Source: Sphingobacterium thalpophilum | GTDB taxonomy: Bacteria > Bacteroidota > Bacteroidia > Sphingobacteriales > Sphingobacteriaceae | Direction of reading: 5' to 3' | DNA: 64,000 nucleotides | NCBI RefSeq assembly: GCF_901482695.1 | Contig: NZ_LR590484.1 | Span: forward strand, 3,162,001 to 3,226,000 | Shown here: positions 46,069 through 55,300 of the stretch, in pieces | Layout: every line of letters starts with the position of its first letter | How positions within the stretch are numbered: position 1 is the stretch's first letter | The notes under the pieces: model-generated | Databases searched by the model: none | What the model saw: the letters and a program-made list of their open reading frames with translations, nothing else | What the model was told of the DNA's origin: nothing | Program-made: the position numbers and the translations under genes

Positions 46069-46941
46069 TTATTTTAAAAATTCGTTTAGATAGCCTAAAA
46101 TGGTCTGTGTCTGACTCATTAGACTGACGTGTCCCTGCCCAGGGATGATGGCCAGCTGAGATTTTGGCATTTGCCCAAAATCACCTACTACTGCGCCTCC
46201 CAATAACTGAAAAGTTTTTATCAGTTCAACCTTATCCAGACCATCATTGTCTCCAGCGATGATTAATACGGGTGAAGATATCTTCGAAATGTTTGTATCG
46301 CCAAAATCAAAAGGATGCTGAGCCAAAGCAATCATCTGTGTTAAAAATGCTGTCCATTTTGTTTTATCCGGGGCAACAGCATCATAGGCTTTTTGCATGG
46401 GACTGCCCACAAAAAATTCAGGTTTCATATTCTTGAAGGCCTGGTTGACTTCGGGCATCCAGCCATTGCTTTTATAAGTGGCGGAGAGGATGACCAATTT
46501 GTTTAACCGCTTTGGATATTGAATGGCAAATTGATAAGCCACTGCGCCTCCAAAGCTATATCCGACGACATCGGCATTGTCGATTTTCAGCTGGTCCAAC
46601 ACTTCGGCCACGTCCGCAGCCAGTATTGTATGGTCAAATTTTCGGTCCGAAAACGGCGAATGCCCATGGCCCTGCAGTTCAATGGCGATTACTTTTCTGG
46701 TTTTTGCAAGCTCAGGTATAAGTTGCCCCCAATTGGAGCCGATAGTCATAAAAGCACCATGTAATAATACAATGGGCTTTCCTGAGCCATAGACCTCATA
46801 ATATAAGTTGATGCCATTGACAGGAGCATAGCCACTGTCAGAAAGTTGGGCCTGTTGGCCATGTAATTGAGATACAGTTGTCATAACGATTATAAAGATG
46901 AGTGATTTCAATACGCTGACGGTTTTAAGAATATTTTTCAT
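46069..46941 (-). CDS. Alpha/beta hydrolase, exported
   Basis: A 290-residue alpha/beta-fold hydrolase with a signal peptide (ending near SQLHGQQ). Triad candidates are Ser129 in the elbow GYSFGG, Asp231 or Asp233 in AGDNDG, and His271 in PGQGHVS. The oxyanion region is LLHGAFMTIGSNW. Within this PUL, between the DUF6528-like and rhamnosidase genes, an esterase acting on acyl groups of the glycan (such as acetyl or methyl esters) is a reasonable guess, but substrate specificity is not visible. Spaced 143 and 209 bases from its neighbours. Confidence 0.85.
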   Translation of the reverse strand: MKNILKTVSVLKSLIFIIVMTTVSQLHGQQAQLSDSGYAPVNGINLYYEVYGSGKPIVLLHGAFMTIGSNWGQLIPELAKTRKVIAIELQGHGHSPFSDRKFDHTILAADVAEVLDQLKIDNADVVGYSFGGAVAYQFAIQYPKRLNKLVILSATYKSNGWMPEVNQAFKNMKPEFFVGSPMQKAYDAVAPDKTKWTAFLTQMIALAQHPFDFGDTNISKISSPVLIIAGDNDGLDKVELIKTFQLLGGAVVGDFGQMPKSQLAIIPGQGHVSLMSQTQTILGYLNEFLK

Positions 46942-47084
46942 AACTGATTTATTTGCGTTTTACATCACAAAGATGGCAAGGATTCCCGAGCCACATGCTG
47001 TGCAAAAGCGACAAATAAAGGGTGGATTCCGTCACAGGGCCGTCCCTTCCCACTCCGTATCCGTTAACATGGCAATGATCCGGA

Positions 47085-47990
47085 TTATCGACAAACGCGT
47101 ACCTTGTAAAGTTTGAGGGTCGGTATATTTACTTTTTGGTCTGGATTGGTCGCATAGATGTTGAAGGTCCACCAGCTTTCTTCAGCCTTGGTATATACCA
47201 GTCTATTGGTTTTCGGATTCCAGTTGAGCGATTTCACATGATGAACAGTAGCTAACGGTGCAAAAGGCTCAAACTTTTTGTCCTTGATTGAAAAAAGGAC
47301 GACACCATCCGTATAAGTCAGCAAGAGACGGTTATCATCTACATAAGAAAGGTCATGTCCTCCCTTTCCCGGGATTTTTAGGGTACTGGTGAGCGTTAAA
47401 CTGTTTTTGTCAGCGGTCAATTGATAAGTCCGCAGGTCTTCGTATCCTAATACGAATAACTGCTGGAGCCTGTCGTTCCAGACCACGCCATGTCCCGAAT
47501 ATAGGGTATCCTTGTAGATTGGTTTTTCAGCTTGGTCCAGGTGGTAGAGCTCCAACGAGTTTCCCTTGGGGTGTGTTGAATTCGCTACCGCTACAAGCTT
47601 GCCGGGCAATACGTCAGCAGAATGGGCCATCGGCGTTTTGGCGTAAAATTCGATTTTTTTGTCTTCGATGTTCAATAGGCAAGTCGCTCCCGACGATGAG
47701 GTGACCAGGATCTTTTTATTGTCAAACACTGGCTTGCACTCATCAATGGATTTAAAATAACTGGTATATTCCTCTGGTATCTGGTGGGCACTTTCTCCGA
47801 ATGCCCATTTCCAGACGATTGCAGAGCTATCAGCGCCAATTGCTGGATCGATGATCAGTACTTTGTCATCGCCACAGGCTATCCAGTACCCCTTTGGGAT
47901 GTGTGATAGCTTTTGCTGAGCCTTACCGGCGAAGGCAAAAGTAAGCGTTATCCAAAGCATTGCTGTACGAATTATTTTACCTGGTTTCAT
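47085..47990 (-). CDS. DUF6528-like secreted beta-propeller protein
   Basis: A 301-residue exported protein (signal peptide to about residue 24, FAGKAQQ). It opens with WIACGDDKVLIIDP, typical of DUF6528 proteins found in Bacteroidota PULs, and shows repeated propeller-like blades (MAHSADVLPGKLVAVAN, SGHGVVWNDRLQQLFVLGYEDLRTY, GHDLSYVDDNRLLLTY). The GHG/GHD histidines near blade starts could form a metal or active site, as in propeller lyases, but this is inference. It lies 31 bases downstream of the TlpA-like gene, so they are in one operon. Confidence 0.75.
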   Translation of the reverse strand: MKPGKIIRTAMLWITLTFAFAGKAQQKLSHIPKGYWIACGDDKVLIIDPAIGADSSAIVWKWAFGESAHQIPEEYTSYFKSIDECKPVFDNKKILVTSSSGATCLLNIEDKKIEFYAKTPMAHSADVLPGKLVAVANSTHPKGNSLELYHLDQAEKPIYKDTLYSGHGVVWNDRLQQLFVLGYEDLRTYQLTADKNSLTLTSTLKIPGKGGHDLSYVDDNRLLLTYTDGVVLFSIKDKKFEPFAPLATVHHVKSLNWNPKTNRLVYTKAEESWWTFNIYATNPDQKVNIPTLKLYKVRVCR

Positions 47991-48021
47991 TCTTCGTTTT
48001 GTTTTAGATTAATATTCAACG

Positions 48022-49209
48022 TTAGTTCTTCCGCTGCTTCTTTCGGACAATGGCGCCTATTTTTTCAATGTCAAGTTTTCCTCCATTCTTATAATAGACT
48101 ATCTTACCATCTGGGTCCAGGAGCAATACGGTTGGTATACTGCTGATTCCCAGTGAGGCACTCCGTGTGCCGCCCCTGTCCAGGGAATGTACCCAATCTA
48201 ATTTATGTTCTTTTTTACAATTTTCATAACGTGTTGAATCTGTATCAATAGAAATACTTACTATGTTCAGGCTTTCCTCCGTAAATTGCTCCCTTAATAT
48301 CTTTATATCAGGGATTTGTTGTATACACGGACCACACCAGCTTGCCCAAAAATCAAGTAAGACAAAGCGCTCTTTTTGATTCTTATATCGAATTGTATCC
48401 CCGTGACTGTCTTTGAAGTACACCTCCGGCATAGGCATGTTCTCGCCTAAATGTACGAGACTTATTTTTTTCTGTAATGTTGCAGTGATCTGTTTTCCTT
48501 CACCCGTAAATCTGAATTTTTGCGGAAACGTTTTTTCGTAATATATTAATAAGGATTTATAATATTCGGGATCGGGGACGATCATATTTGTCAGTCCAAG
48601 CACCTGACTCTTAAAATAATAAAAGGAGAAAAAATGATCCGCATAGGATGTCATGAAATCCATGGATTTCGCATTTATTGTTTTGATCAGAGTGGTAAGT
48701 TCATATTTAATGGAGTCGTTACTTCCTATCTCATGACCATGCTTTTTAAACAGATCGTTTAGCTTATTCAGTTCGGCTTGTTGCCCCCGCCTCAGGTCAC
48801 GATACATCTCGTTGGTAATGGAATCATAGATAGCAGTAAAATTTGGATTAGCAACCGAATAAAACGGAGTGTCTGTTCTGTTCGCATCATAGAAAAGATT
48901 CAAAGTTGCGCCGTCGCTATTTATAAAATAATCTAGACCGGATTTGCGGTCATAAGTGAGTCTTATGGTCGGGTATGGGGTATACACCGGTTTATTGATC
49001 ACGAGAACAGAATCCACCCCGCTTAAATCGACGGGCTCCAATACGACCCCATCGTCGAAATCTACACTCAATCTATCTTTATCAATCTCATGGAAATTAA
49101 TGCTGACACGAACTTGATTCTTTAGCTGCGCAACACTGGGAAAAACTGAAAAAATTGCCCAGGCCATCAAAAATATCGAGCGAGAAGGGTGGCCGATTAA
49201 AATATGCAT
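48022..49209 (-). CDS. TlpA-like thioredoxin-fold disulphide oxidoreductase
   Basis: A 395-residue exported or anchored protein. The N-terminal ~230 residues form the DUF4369-like/helical module often fused to Bacteroidota TlpA proteins. Residues ~255-390 form an AhpC/TSA-type thioredoxin domain with WASWCGPC (Cys292, Cys295) and the cis-proline segment GISSIPTVLLLDPDG. It presumably reduces or shuffles disulphides in the periplasm. It is the first gene of the leftward arm and lies opposite the DUF4832 gene across a regulated divergent region. Its presence in a glycan locus is common in this phylum but unexplained. Confidence 0.88.
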   Translation of the reverse strand: MHILIGHPSRSIFLMAWAIFSVFPSVAQLKNQVRVSINFHEIDKDRLSVDFDDGVVLEPVDLSGVDSVLVINKPVYTPYPTIRLTYDRKSGLDYFINSDGATLNLFYDANRTDTPFYSVANPNFTAIYDSITNEMYRDLRRGQQAELNKLNDLFKKHGHEIGSNDSIKYELTTLIKTINAKSMDFMTSYADHFFSFYYFKSQVLGLTNMIVPDPEYYKSLLIYYEKTFPQKFRFTGEGKQITATLQKKISLVHLGENMPMPEVYFKDSHGDTIRYKNQKERFVLLDFWASWCGPCIQQIPDIKILREQFTEESLNIVSISIDTDSTRYENCKKEHKLDWVHSLDRGGTRSASLGISSIPTVLLLDPDGKIVYYKNGGKLDIEKIGAIVRKKQRKN

Positions 49210-49619
49210 ATCATTTTCTTTTCTAGGAGTAAATAAGTTTATAACGACGGCAAGTCTAGCAAAAAACCGCTATATCAGTAAAGAAAATAACGTTATTTAA
49301 CAACTCTACATCGTGTAAACAGACGCCAGATACCAGCACACCGCCCAAATACAGTCAAACACCCTGCATACTGCCTTATTTTGTACAAAAACAAACCATT
49401 TCTGAACAAATCGATACCCTTAACATGACTGCCTCTGGCTATTTTTGTCCAGTACCTAAACCAATTATAAATATTAAATAATAACCAAACTTGCAGTATG
49501 AAACAAGATACACCTGTTTACAAGCACGCTATCTACGGTACATAAGTACGGATTACTCCATGCTTCTTAATAAATAACTGATGATCAATCGACATAAAGA
49601 CTTTCTTAGATACGAATCA
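49210..49619. promoter_or_regulatory. Divergent promoter region of the 43-64 kb PUL
   Basis: About 400 bases between the TlpA-like and DUF4832 genes without a coding region. It contains a 14-bp palindrome AAATAACGTTATTT (49285-49298) on the TlpA side, and an HTCS-type double operator plus a -7 element on the other side (listed separately). Both arms are therefore likely to be controlled from here. Confidence 0.6.
49383..49447 (+). promoter_or_regulatory. HTCS-type double operator and promoter
   Basis: GTACAAAAACAAACC (49383-49397) and GAACAAATCGATACC (49404-49418) are direct repeats spaced exactly 21 bp. TATTTTTG (49440-49447) matches TAnnTTTG. The same array, with the same 21-bp spacing and a -7 motif one base nearer, precedes the susC at 63565. 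Both are predicted to bind the AraC-type DNA-binding domain of the HTCS at 59031. Confidence 0.7.
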
Positions 49620-51194
49620 ATGAACAGACAAATGATATTAAAAAGGGCAACTAAACTTATTTTATTCGTGCTTTGCGTTTTTGCATTGCCGTCCCTCGCT
49701 CAAAAAAACAGGAAACAAGACGGCGGGAACACTTCAGATGAAATCTTATTGAAGCCAAAATACGACGGACACTCCCTGTTGCGTAATCCATTAAACGGAT
49801 GGGTAATGTATGCTCCGCGTAATGCGGATGAAACCTACTGGGATACGGAGTATTTTGTGCCGGCACTCGGAAAAAAAGTCAAAGTCATTGATTATGCTTC
49901 TGCTTGCTATGTACGCACAAGCTGGTCTTCGCTGAATCCGGAGGATGGTGTGTACGCCTGGGACAATCCTGATTCTAAAATCGGAAATCTAATCAAGGGA
50001 GCACAAAAACGAGGACTGCCTATTGCACTTCGTATTGTGGTGGATGGGCGTGACCAAGGTCAAAATACGCCTAAATTTGTATTTGATGCAGGTGCTAGCT
50101 ACTATTTGGAAGATCAAAAACATCCCGACAGACAAACTCCATACCCGCAGGACCCCATATTCAGAAAATACTATGGCAAATTTATAGCGGCTCTGGCCAA
50201 CGCATTTAATGATCCCGATAAAACTTCGTTTATCGATGCCTATGGCCTGGGAAAATGGGGTGAAGCGCATTATGTAGTCTATGAAGACCCCAAAAAAGCA
50301 AGCCCTGAAACTACCGAGACATTAAAAGAAGAAACCATGGACTGGGTAACCGATTTATACGCCAAAACCTTTACAAAGATCCCCTTAGTCATCAATTATC
50401 ACCGGTTGGTCGGCCATCCACAAAGCTGGGGAGCGGTTAACCCAAATAGCGAAAGATTACTGGATAAAGTCATTGATAAAGGCTATAGTCTGCGCCAGGA
50501 CGCGTTCGGTATGACCGGTTACTATCAAGATTGGGAAAAAGATTTTGCCCGTAAATGGAATTTTAAGCGTCCTATTATTATGGAGGGCGGCTGGATTGTC
50601 GCTCCGGGTAAACATCGCTACTGGAAAGATCCTAGTGGAAAATATCGGGAAGGGCATGACGAGGATGTAAGAAAAGGAGAATTTGAGATGTCAGCAGAAG
50701 CCCATGTAAATATGATGGATTTTAGGGCTGGAGGCGAAACCGAATCATGGTTTAAATCCTTTGAGTTAGTTCAGCGTTTTAACACAGAGGGTGGCTACCG
50801 CTTGTTTCCGGATCAAATCAGCTTACCCAAACGCATTAAATCGGGTGCGATAACCCGTATTGCACACCGTTGGCAGAATATGGGCTGGGGATATTTCCCT
50901 AATAACATCCCGCAATGGAATTTCAAATATAAAGTGGCTTTTGCGGTGTTAGATGCCAAAGGCAATGTGAAACAGGTTTTTGTGGATCAGGATAGTGATC
51001 CGTCGCAGTGGTTGAAAGGCTCTCCAATGCGTTATGAGCTCCGCGCACAAATAGCTGTGCCTGCCGGAAATTATACTTGGGCTGTAGCCATTGTTGATAC
51101 CACCAAGGACAATAAACCTGCTATTCAGTTAGCCCTCGATCAAAAAGCTACGGCTCAAGGATGGACCAAACTGTCGGCATTCCGTGTAAAATAA
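49620..51194 (+). CDS. DUF4832-type secreted TIM-barrel protein, candidate glycoside hydrolase
   Basis: About 524 residues (537 from the upstream ATG at 49581), with a signal peptide ending LFVLCVFALPSLAQ. The region ~55-370 looks like a (beta/alpha)8 barrel: NPLNGWVMYAPRN, ASACYVRTSWSSLNPEDGVYAWDNPDSKI, LPIALRIVVDG, FIDAYGLGKWGEAHYV, RPIIMEGGWI. A C-terminal beta domain of DUF4832 type (WQNMGWGYFPNNIPQWNFKYKV...) follows. The acidic residues in GKWGEAH (acid/base position) and IMEGGW (nucleophile position) sit where clan GH-A barrels place theirs. It is the first gene of the rightward arm. The enzyme activity is inferred. Confidence 0.78.
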   Translation: MNRQMILKRATKLILFVLCVFALPSLAQKNRKQDGGNTSDEILLKPKYDGHSLLRNPLNGWVMYAPRNADETYWDTEYFVPALGKKVKVIDYASACYVRTSWSSLNPEDGVYAWDNPDSKIGNLIKGAQKRGLPIALRIVVDGRDQGQNTPKFVFDAGASYYLEDQKHPDRQTPYPQDPIFRKYYGKFIAALANAFNDPDKTSFIDAYGLGKWGEAHYVVYEDPKKASPETTETLKEETMDWVTDLYAKTFTKIPLVINYHRLVGHPQSWGAVNPNSERLLDKVIDKGYSLRQDAFGMTGYYQDWEKDFARKWNFKRPIIMEGGWIVAPGKHRYWKDPSGKYREGHDEDVRKGEFEMSAEAHVNMMDFRAGGETESWFKSFELVQRFNTEGGYRLFPDQISLPKRIKSGAITRIAHRWQNMGWGYFPNNIPQWNFKYKVAFAVLDAKGNVKQVFVDQDSDPSQWLKGSPMRYELRAQIAVPAGNYTWAVAIVDTTKDNKPAIQLALDQKATAQGWTKLSAFRVK

Positions 51195-51246
51195 CTGAAA
51201 CGTTATTCGATCAATGCCCAGTAGTTAGCACAAACCAATTCAGTTT

Positions 51247-53307
51247 ATGAAACATATACTTTCGATTCTATTGTTTTTTTCGCTGTTCAGCACTGTCGAC
51301 GCCCAACACGGTCCTTATAGCCGTTTTGAAAAAGATACACTGGTAATAGGCAATTCATCGATTGAAAGAAAGTTCGTTTGGAACGGCGGTAATCTGATTA
51401 CCCACAGCCTGATAGATAAGTCATCGGGCCAGATGTGGTTTAACAAGTTGACCACGCCCGATTTTCAGGTTTCAAAGGAACTTATAACCCCAGCGACAAA
51501 CTCTTCATATACTTCTTATGAGGTCAGGGAAACGGCTATCCACCCTACTTATTTAATCGCTGAAATTAATTATTCACTTGGAAAACTACATATAAAGAAA
51601 GCATACCGTATTTACCCAAATAGCCCTGTAATCGCTTGCGATATCTATCTAAAAGGCAATATGGCATCCATTCAGGACGATAAAGCGGCAAATATGGCAG
51701 ACCGAAAGAATATCGAGTCTACGGAGGATATGGAAGCTGGGCAAATGGCGGCTGTATTGGACCAGATCAAATTGGATGGTTTTCACTGGCAGACCAAGAT
51801 TGTGGAGTTTTTTGACGTCACCGACTGGAATAACAACCTGATTCAGGAAAGGAATATCATTCCTTACCGTAAATCCACATACAGGGGCAATCTGCTTGTC
51901 GCCCACAATAACGAAAATAATAAAGGGTTTTTCTTCTTGAAGGAAGCGCCCACATCCAGTGTACAGTTGGCCTATCAGGGGTACGATTTTACGACCGAAT
52001 TTTCTCATTTTACGGTGAGTGGATTGGGACTGACAGCAAAGGATGTAAAAGACAATGTATGGACAAAAGCCTACAGTTGCGTGATCGGTGTGTATAGCGG
52101 CGGTGAATTGCAGCAGCTGACGGCGCTCAGAAGCTATCAAAAGAACATCCGTAAACTGTTGCCACAGCGTGATGAGATGGTCATGATGAATACCTGGGGC
52201 GACAGAAGCCAGGATGCTAAAGTAAACGAGCAATTTAGTTTGCTCGAAGTGGAGAGAGCGGCGGCACTGGGTATCTCCCATTTTCAGATAGATGATGGCT
52301 GGCAGGTGGGTAAAAGCCCAAATTCGGCCGTCGCGAAAGGTTCCTTCAAGAATATCTGGGATAATCCCAATTACTGGAAACCCGACCCCGTCAAATATCC
52401 GAGGGGCTTGTCTCCTGTCGTAAAACGAGGGAAAGAGTTAGGCGTGGAAATCTGTCTCTGGTTTAATCCAAGTGTACAAAACGACTATGCCGACTGGGAA
52501 AAAGACGCCAGCGCGCTCATCCATCTGTATAAAGAATATGGTATCCGTACCTTCAAAATAGATGGTTTGGCCATCCCGACCAAGCAATCAGAGGTCAACC
52601 TGCGCAGGCTGTTTGATACTGTGTTGGAGAAGACCGACCACCGGGTCGTATTCAACTTAGATGCCACGGCAGGCCGGAGGACAGGTTACTTTACCTTCAA
52701 CGAATATGGAAATATTTTCCTCGAAAACCGTTATACCGACTGGCAGAACTATTATCCCTACTGGACGCTCAGGAATCTATGGCAATTGGCTAAATATGTT
52801 CCGCCAGAAAGGCTTCAGGTGGAATTTTTAAATAAATGGCGAAATGCGGATAAATACGGCGATGATATCTTCGCGCCAAAAAAACACGCATTTGAGTATC
52901 TCTTCGCCACAACGATGGCGGCACAGCCGCTGGCATGGTTCGAAGGTACCGGTTTGCCCGGGGCTGCGCTGAACATTCATCATCTGATCAGCGCCTATCG
53001 GGAGATCCAGCACGATTTCCATTCGGGGACCATTTTACCCATCGGCGATGAACCTTCCGGCAGGTCCTGGACAGGGTTTCAGTCCATAAAAGGTGAGACC
53101 GGTTACTTCATCTTCTACAGGGAAAATACACCGGAAGCTGTCGGTTCAGTAAAAACCTGGCTGCCTGCCGGAACAAAAATAAACTGTACACCCCTGTTTG
53201 GGAATGGCAAAGTCATCCGTACAACGGTCAGCAGAAGCGGAACAATGGACGTAACACTGCCTAAGATCAATGACTTTGTCCTCTACCGGTACGAAATTGT
53301 CAAATGA
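51247..53307 (+). CDS. GH36-like alpha-galactosidase-type enzyme, secreted
   Basis: A 686-residue exported protein (signal to about residue 20, STVDAQ). An N-terminal supersandwich beta domain (~25-290) precedes a clan GH-D barrel. GISHFQIDDGWQVGKS is the first barrel motif. TFKIDGLA carries the likely nucleophile Asp439 (usual KxD of GH36). ENRYTDWQNYYP carries the likely acid/base Asp498. A C-terminal beta domain ends the protein. The motif variation (IDGL instead of WDMN) puts it off the main alpha-galactosidase branch, so the sugar it releases is uncertain. It lies 52 bases after the DUF4832 gene. Confidence 0.83.
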   Translation: MKHILSILLFFSLFSTVDAQHGPYSRFEKDTLVIGNSSIERKFVWNGGNLITHSLIDKSSGQMWFNKLTTPDFQVSKELITPATNSSYTSYEVRETAIHPTYLIAEINYSLGKLHIKKAYRIYPNSPVIACDIYLKGNMASIQDDKAANMADRKNIESTEDMEAGQMAAVLDQIKLDGFHWQTKIVEFFDVTDWNNNLIQERNIIPYRKSTYRGNLLVAHNNENNKGFFFLKEAPTSSVQLAYQGYDFTTEFSHFTVSGLGLTAKDVKDNVWTKAYSCVIGVYSGGELQQLTALRSYQKNIRKLLPQRDEMVMMNTWGDRSQDAKVNEQFSLLEVERAAALGISHFQIDDGWQVGKSPNSAVAKGSFKNIWDNPNYWKPDPVKYPRGLSPVVKRGKELGVEICLWFNPSVQNDYADWEKDASALIHLYKEYGIRTFKIDGLAIPTKQSEVNLRRLFDTVLEKTDHRVVFNLDATAGRRTGYFTFNEYGNIFLENRYTDWQNYYPYWTLRNLWQLAKYVPPERLQVEFLNKWRNADKYGDDIFAPKKHAFEYLFATTMAAQPLAWFEGTGLPGAALNIHHLISAYREIQHDFHSGTILPIGDEPSGRSWTGFQSIKGETGYFIFYRENTPEAVGSVKTWLPAGTKINCTPLFGNGKVIRTTVSRSGTMDVTLPKINDFVLYRYEIVK

Positions 53308-53368
53308 GCGCTTGGTATTAGCTGTACACGCTCATTGCATCAACATTATTAGGAGATAAACACACATT

Positions 53369-55156
53369 ATGATAAAGCTTAACAATCTTCATTTCGTATT
53401 ATCGCTATTTTTTAGCCTGATGGTTGCTAACCTCTTTGCACAGCAGACCATGACCAACGTATACGGTAGACGTGTACAATCACTAAATGGAAAATGGGAC
53501 GCCATTGTAGATCTATATGATCAGGGGAAAAAAAACAAAATCTACCTGAATAAAAAGCCGGAGAACAAAACCGACTTTTATGAATATGCTTTCGAGAACG
53601 GCCTTCGGTTAAACGTTCCGCCAGACTGGAACAGTCAGATGCCCGAACTTAAATATTACGAAGGAACTATTTGGTATGCCCGCAGATTTGATGCAGCGAA
53701 AGACCGGGGAGGCAGACTGTTTCTATATTTTGGTGCGGTGAGCTACCGTTGCCGTATCTATCTCAACGGTCAGGAAATCGCCCAGCATGAAGGCGGGTTT
53801 ACACCTTTTCAGGTAGAAATTACGGACGCGGTTAAGGAAAAGAATAATTTTTTGGCTGTCGAGGTGAATAATACCCGGCGGGTAGACGCCATTCCGGCAA
53901 TGGCCTTTGACTGGTGGAATTATGGTGGGATCACCCGTGATGTGTTCCTGATCCGCACCCCTAGCGTGTTTATCGACGATTATTTTATCCAACTTGATAA
54001 AACAGGAGCGGATAAAATCAACGCCAGTGTCAAACTTTCAGAAAAGAAGGCAAATATTCCCGTGACGATCGAAATTCCGGAACTGCAGCTAAAACAGACC
54101 CTGATGACCGATGCCCATGGGGAAATAAAGACAGCATTTGTATCGCAGAAAATTAAGCGTTGGTCACCATCTGCACCAACGCTGTATCAGGTGAAAATTT
54201 CGAGCCCCGATGATCAGATAGAAGAGGAGATCGGTTTTCGCAATGTTTGGGTCAAAGGAGAGGACGTCTATCTGAACGGCCAGTCTATTTTCTTGAAATC
54301 CATCTCCTTTCATGAGGAAATACCACAGCGCAGGGGCCGCGCTTTTTCACAGGCAGATGCGGCAATGTTACTTTCAGAAGCGAAAGCCCTAGGCTGTAAC
54401 ATGATTCGGTTGGCGCACTATCCACAAAATGAACATATCGTCAGAATGGCCGAAAAAATGGGATTCTTGTTATGGGAAGAAATCCCGGTATGGCAAGGTA
54501 TCGATTTTGATAATGAGGCGACTGAAGAAAAAGCCACAAAGATGATGCGTGAAATGGTTGCGCGCGACAAAAACCGCTGTGCGCTGACGTTTTGGGGCGT
54601 AGCAAACGAAACACAGCCTTCCGAGTCCAGAAATACATTTATCAGACAATTGATAGCTACCTGTCGAAGCATGGATACAACAAGGCTCATTACCGCGGCC
54701 TTTGATCTGGTGCGTTTCGATAAAGAAAGGCAAATGTTTGTAATGGACGATCCCTTTATTAAAGAATTGGATGTAGTGGCCGTTAACAAATATATGGGCT
54801 GGTACCATCCTTGGCCGGTTGCTCCGGATAAAGCCAAATGGGAAGTCGCCAAAGGGCAGCCTTTGATCATTTCTGAATTTGGAGGTGAAGCACTGTCTGG
54901 CAAAACAGGTGATGCGGATGTCGTAAGTTCATGGAGCGAAGATTATCAGGCCACTTTGTACAAAAACAATCTGGAGATGTTTAAGCATATCCCAAACTTG
55001 CGTGGTACCTCTCCATGGGTACTTTTTGATTTCCGTTCGCCTTTCCGTTTTCATCCCACCAATCAGGAAGGCTGGAACCGCAAAGGGCTAATATCGGATC
55101 AGGGATACCGGAAGAAGGCCTGGTTTTTAATGAAGGCATATTATGATAGTAAATAA
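53369..55156 (+). CDS. GH2 beta-glucuronidase-like enzyme, secreted
   Basis: A 595-residue exported GH2 enzyme (signal peptide ending NLFAQQ). Jelly-roll (~35-200, SLNGKWDAIVDLYDQG ... WNYGGITRDVFLI), Ig-like domain (~205-300) and TIM barrel (~300-595) in standard order. The acid/base is Glu414 (FWGVANE) and the nucleophile Glu503 (IISEFGGEA). NKYMGWY, shortly before the nucleophile, resembles the NxYYGWY signature of beta-glucuronidases, so glucuronic acid release is favoured over galactose. It is 61 bases downstream of the GH36-like gene in the same operon. Confidence 0.88.
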   Translation: MIKLNNLHFVLSLFFSLMVANLFAQQTMTNVYGRRVQSLNGKWDAIVDLYDQGKKNKIYLNKKPENKTDFYEYAFENGLRLNVPPDWNSQMPELKYYEGTIWYARRFDAAKDRGGRLFLYFGAVSYRCRIYLNGQEIAQHEGGFTPFQVEITDAVKEKNNFLAVEVNNTRRVDAIPAMAFDWWNYGGITRDVFLIRTPSVFIDDYFIQLDKTGADKINASVKLSEKKANIPVTIEIPELQLKQTLMTDAHGEIKTAFVSQKIKRWSPSAPTLYQVKISSPDDQIEEEIGFRNVWVKGEDVYLNGQSIFLKSISFHEEIPQRRGRAFSQADAAMLLSEAKALGCNMIRLAHYPQNEHIVRMAEKMGFLLWEEIPVWQGIDFDNEATEEKATKMMREMVARDKNRCALTFWGVANETQPSESRNTFIRQLIATCRSMDTTRLITAAFDLVRFDKERQMFVMDDPFIKELDVVAVNKYMGWYHPWPVAPDKAKWEVAKGQPLIISEFGGEALSGKTGDADVVSSWSEDYQATLYKNNLEMFKHIPNLRGTSPWVLFDFRSPFRFHPTNQEGWNRKGLISDQGYRKKAWFLMKAYYDSK

Positions 55157-55300
55157 ATTGTCCGCCCGTATCCTGGAGGTATGGACCTGCCTGTAGACCC
55201 TTGCAACAACACTGCTCCAGTCGTCATTGTGGGTACGTTGATACGCAGCACAGCACGACCGGAAGGGTAAAAAACGAAATAACATCTAAACGAACATAAA

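Noticed and set aside
51649..52281. 210-codon open frame on the minus strand
   Set aside because: Antisense to the GH36-like enzyme and rich in His/Ile/Cys as expected of a shadow frame.
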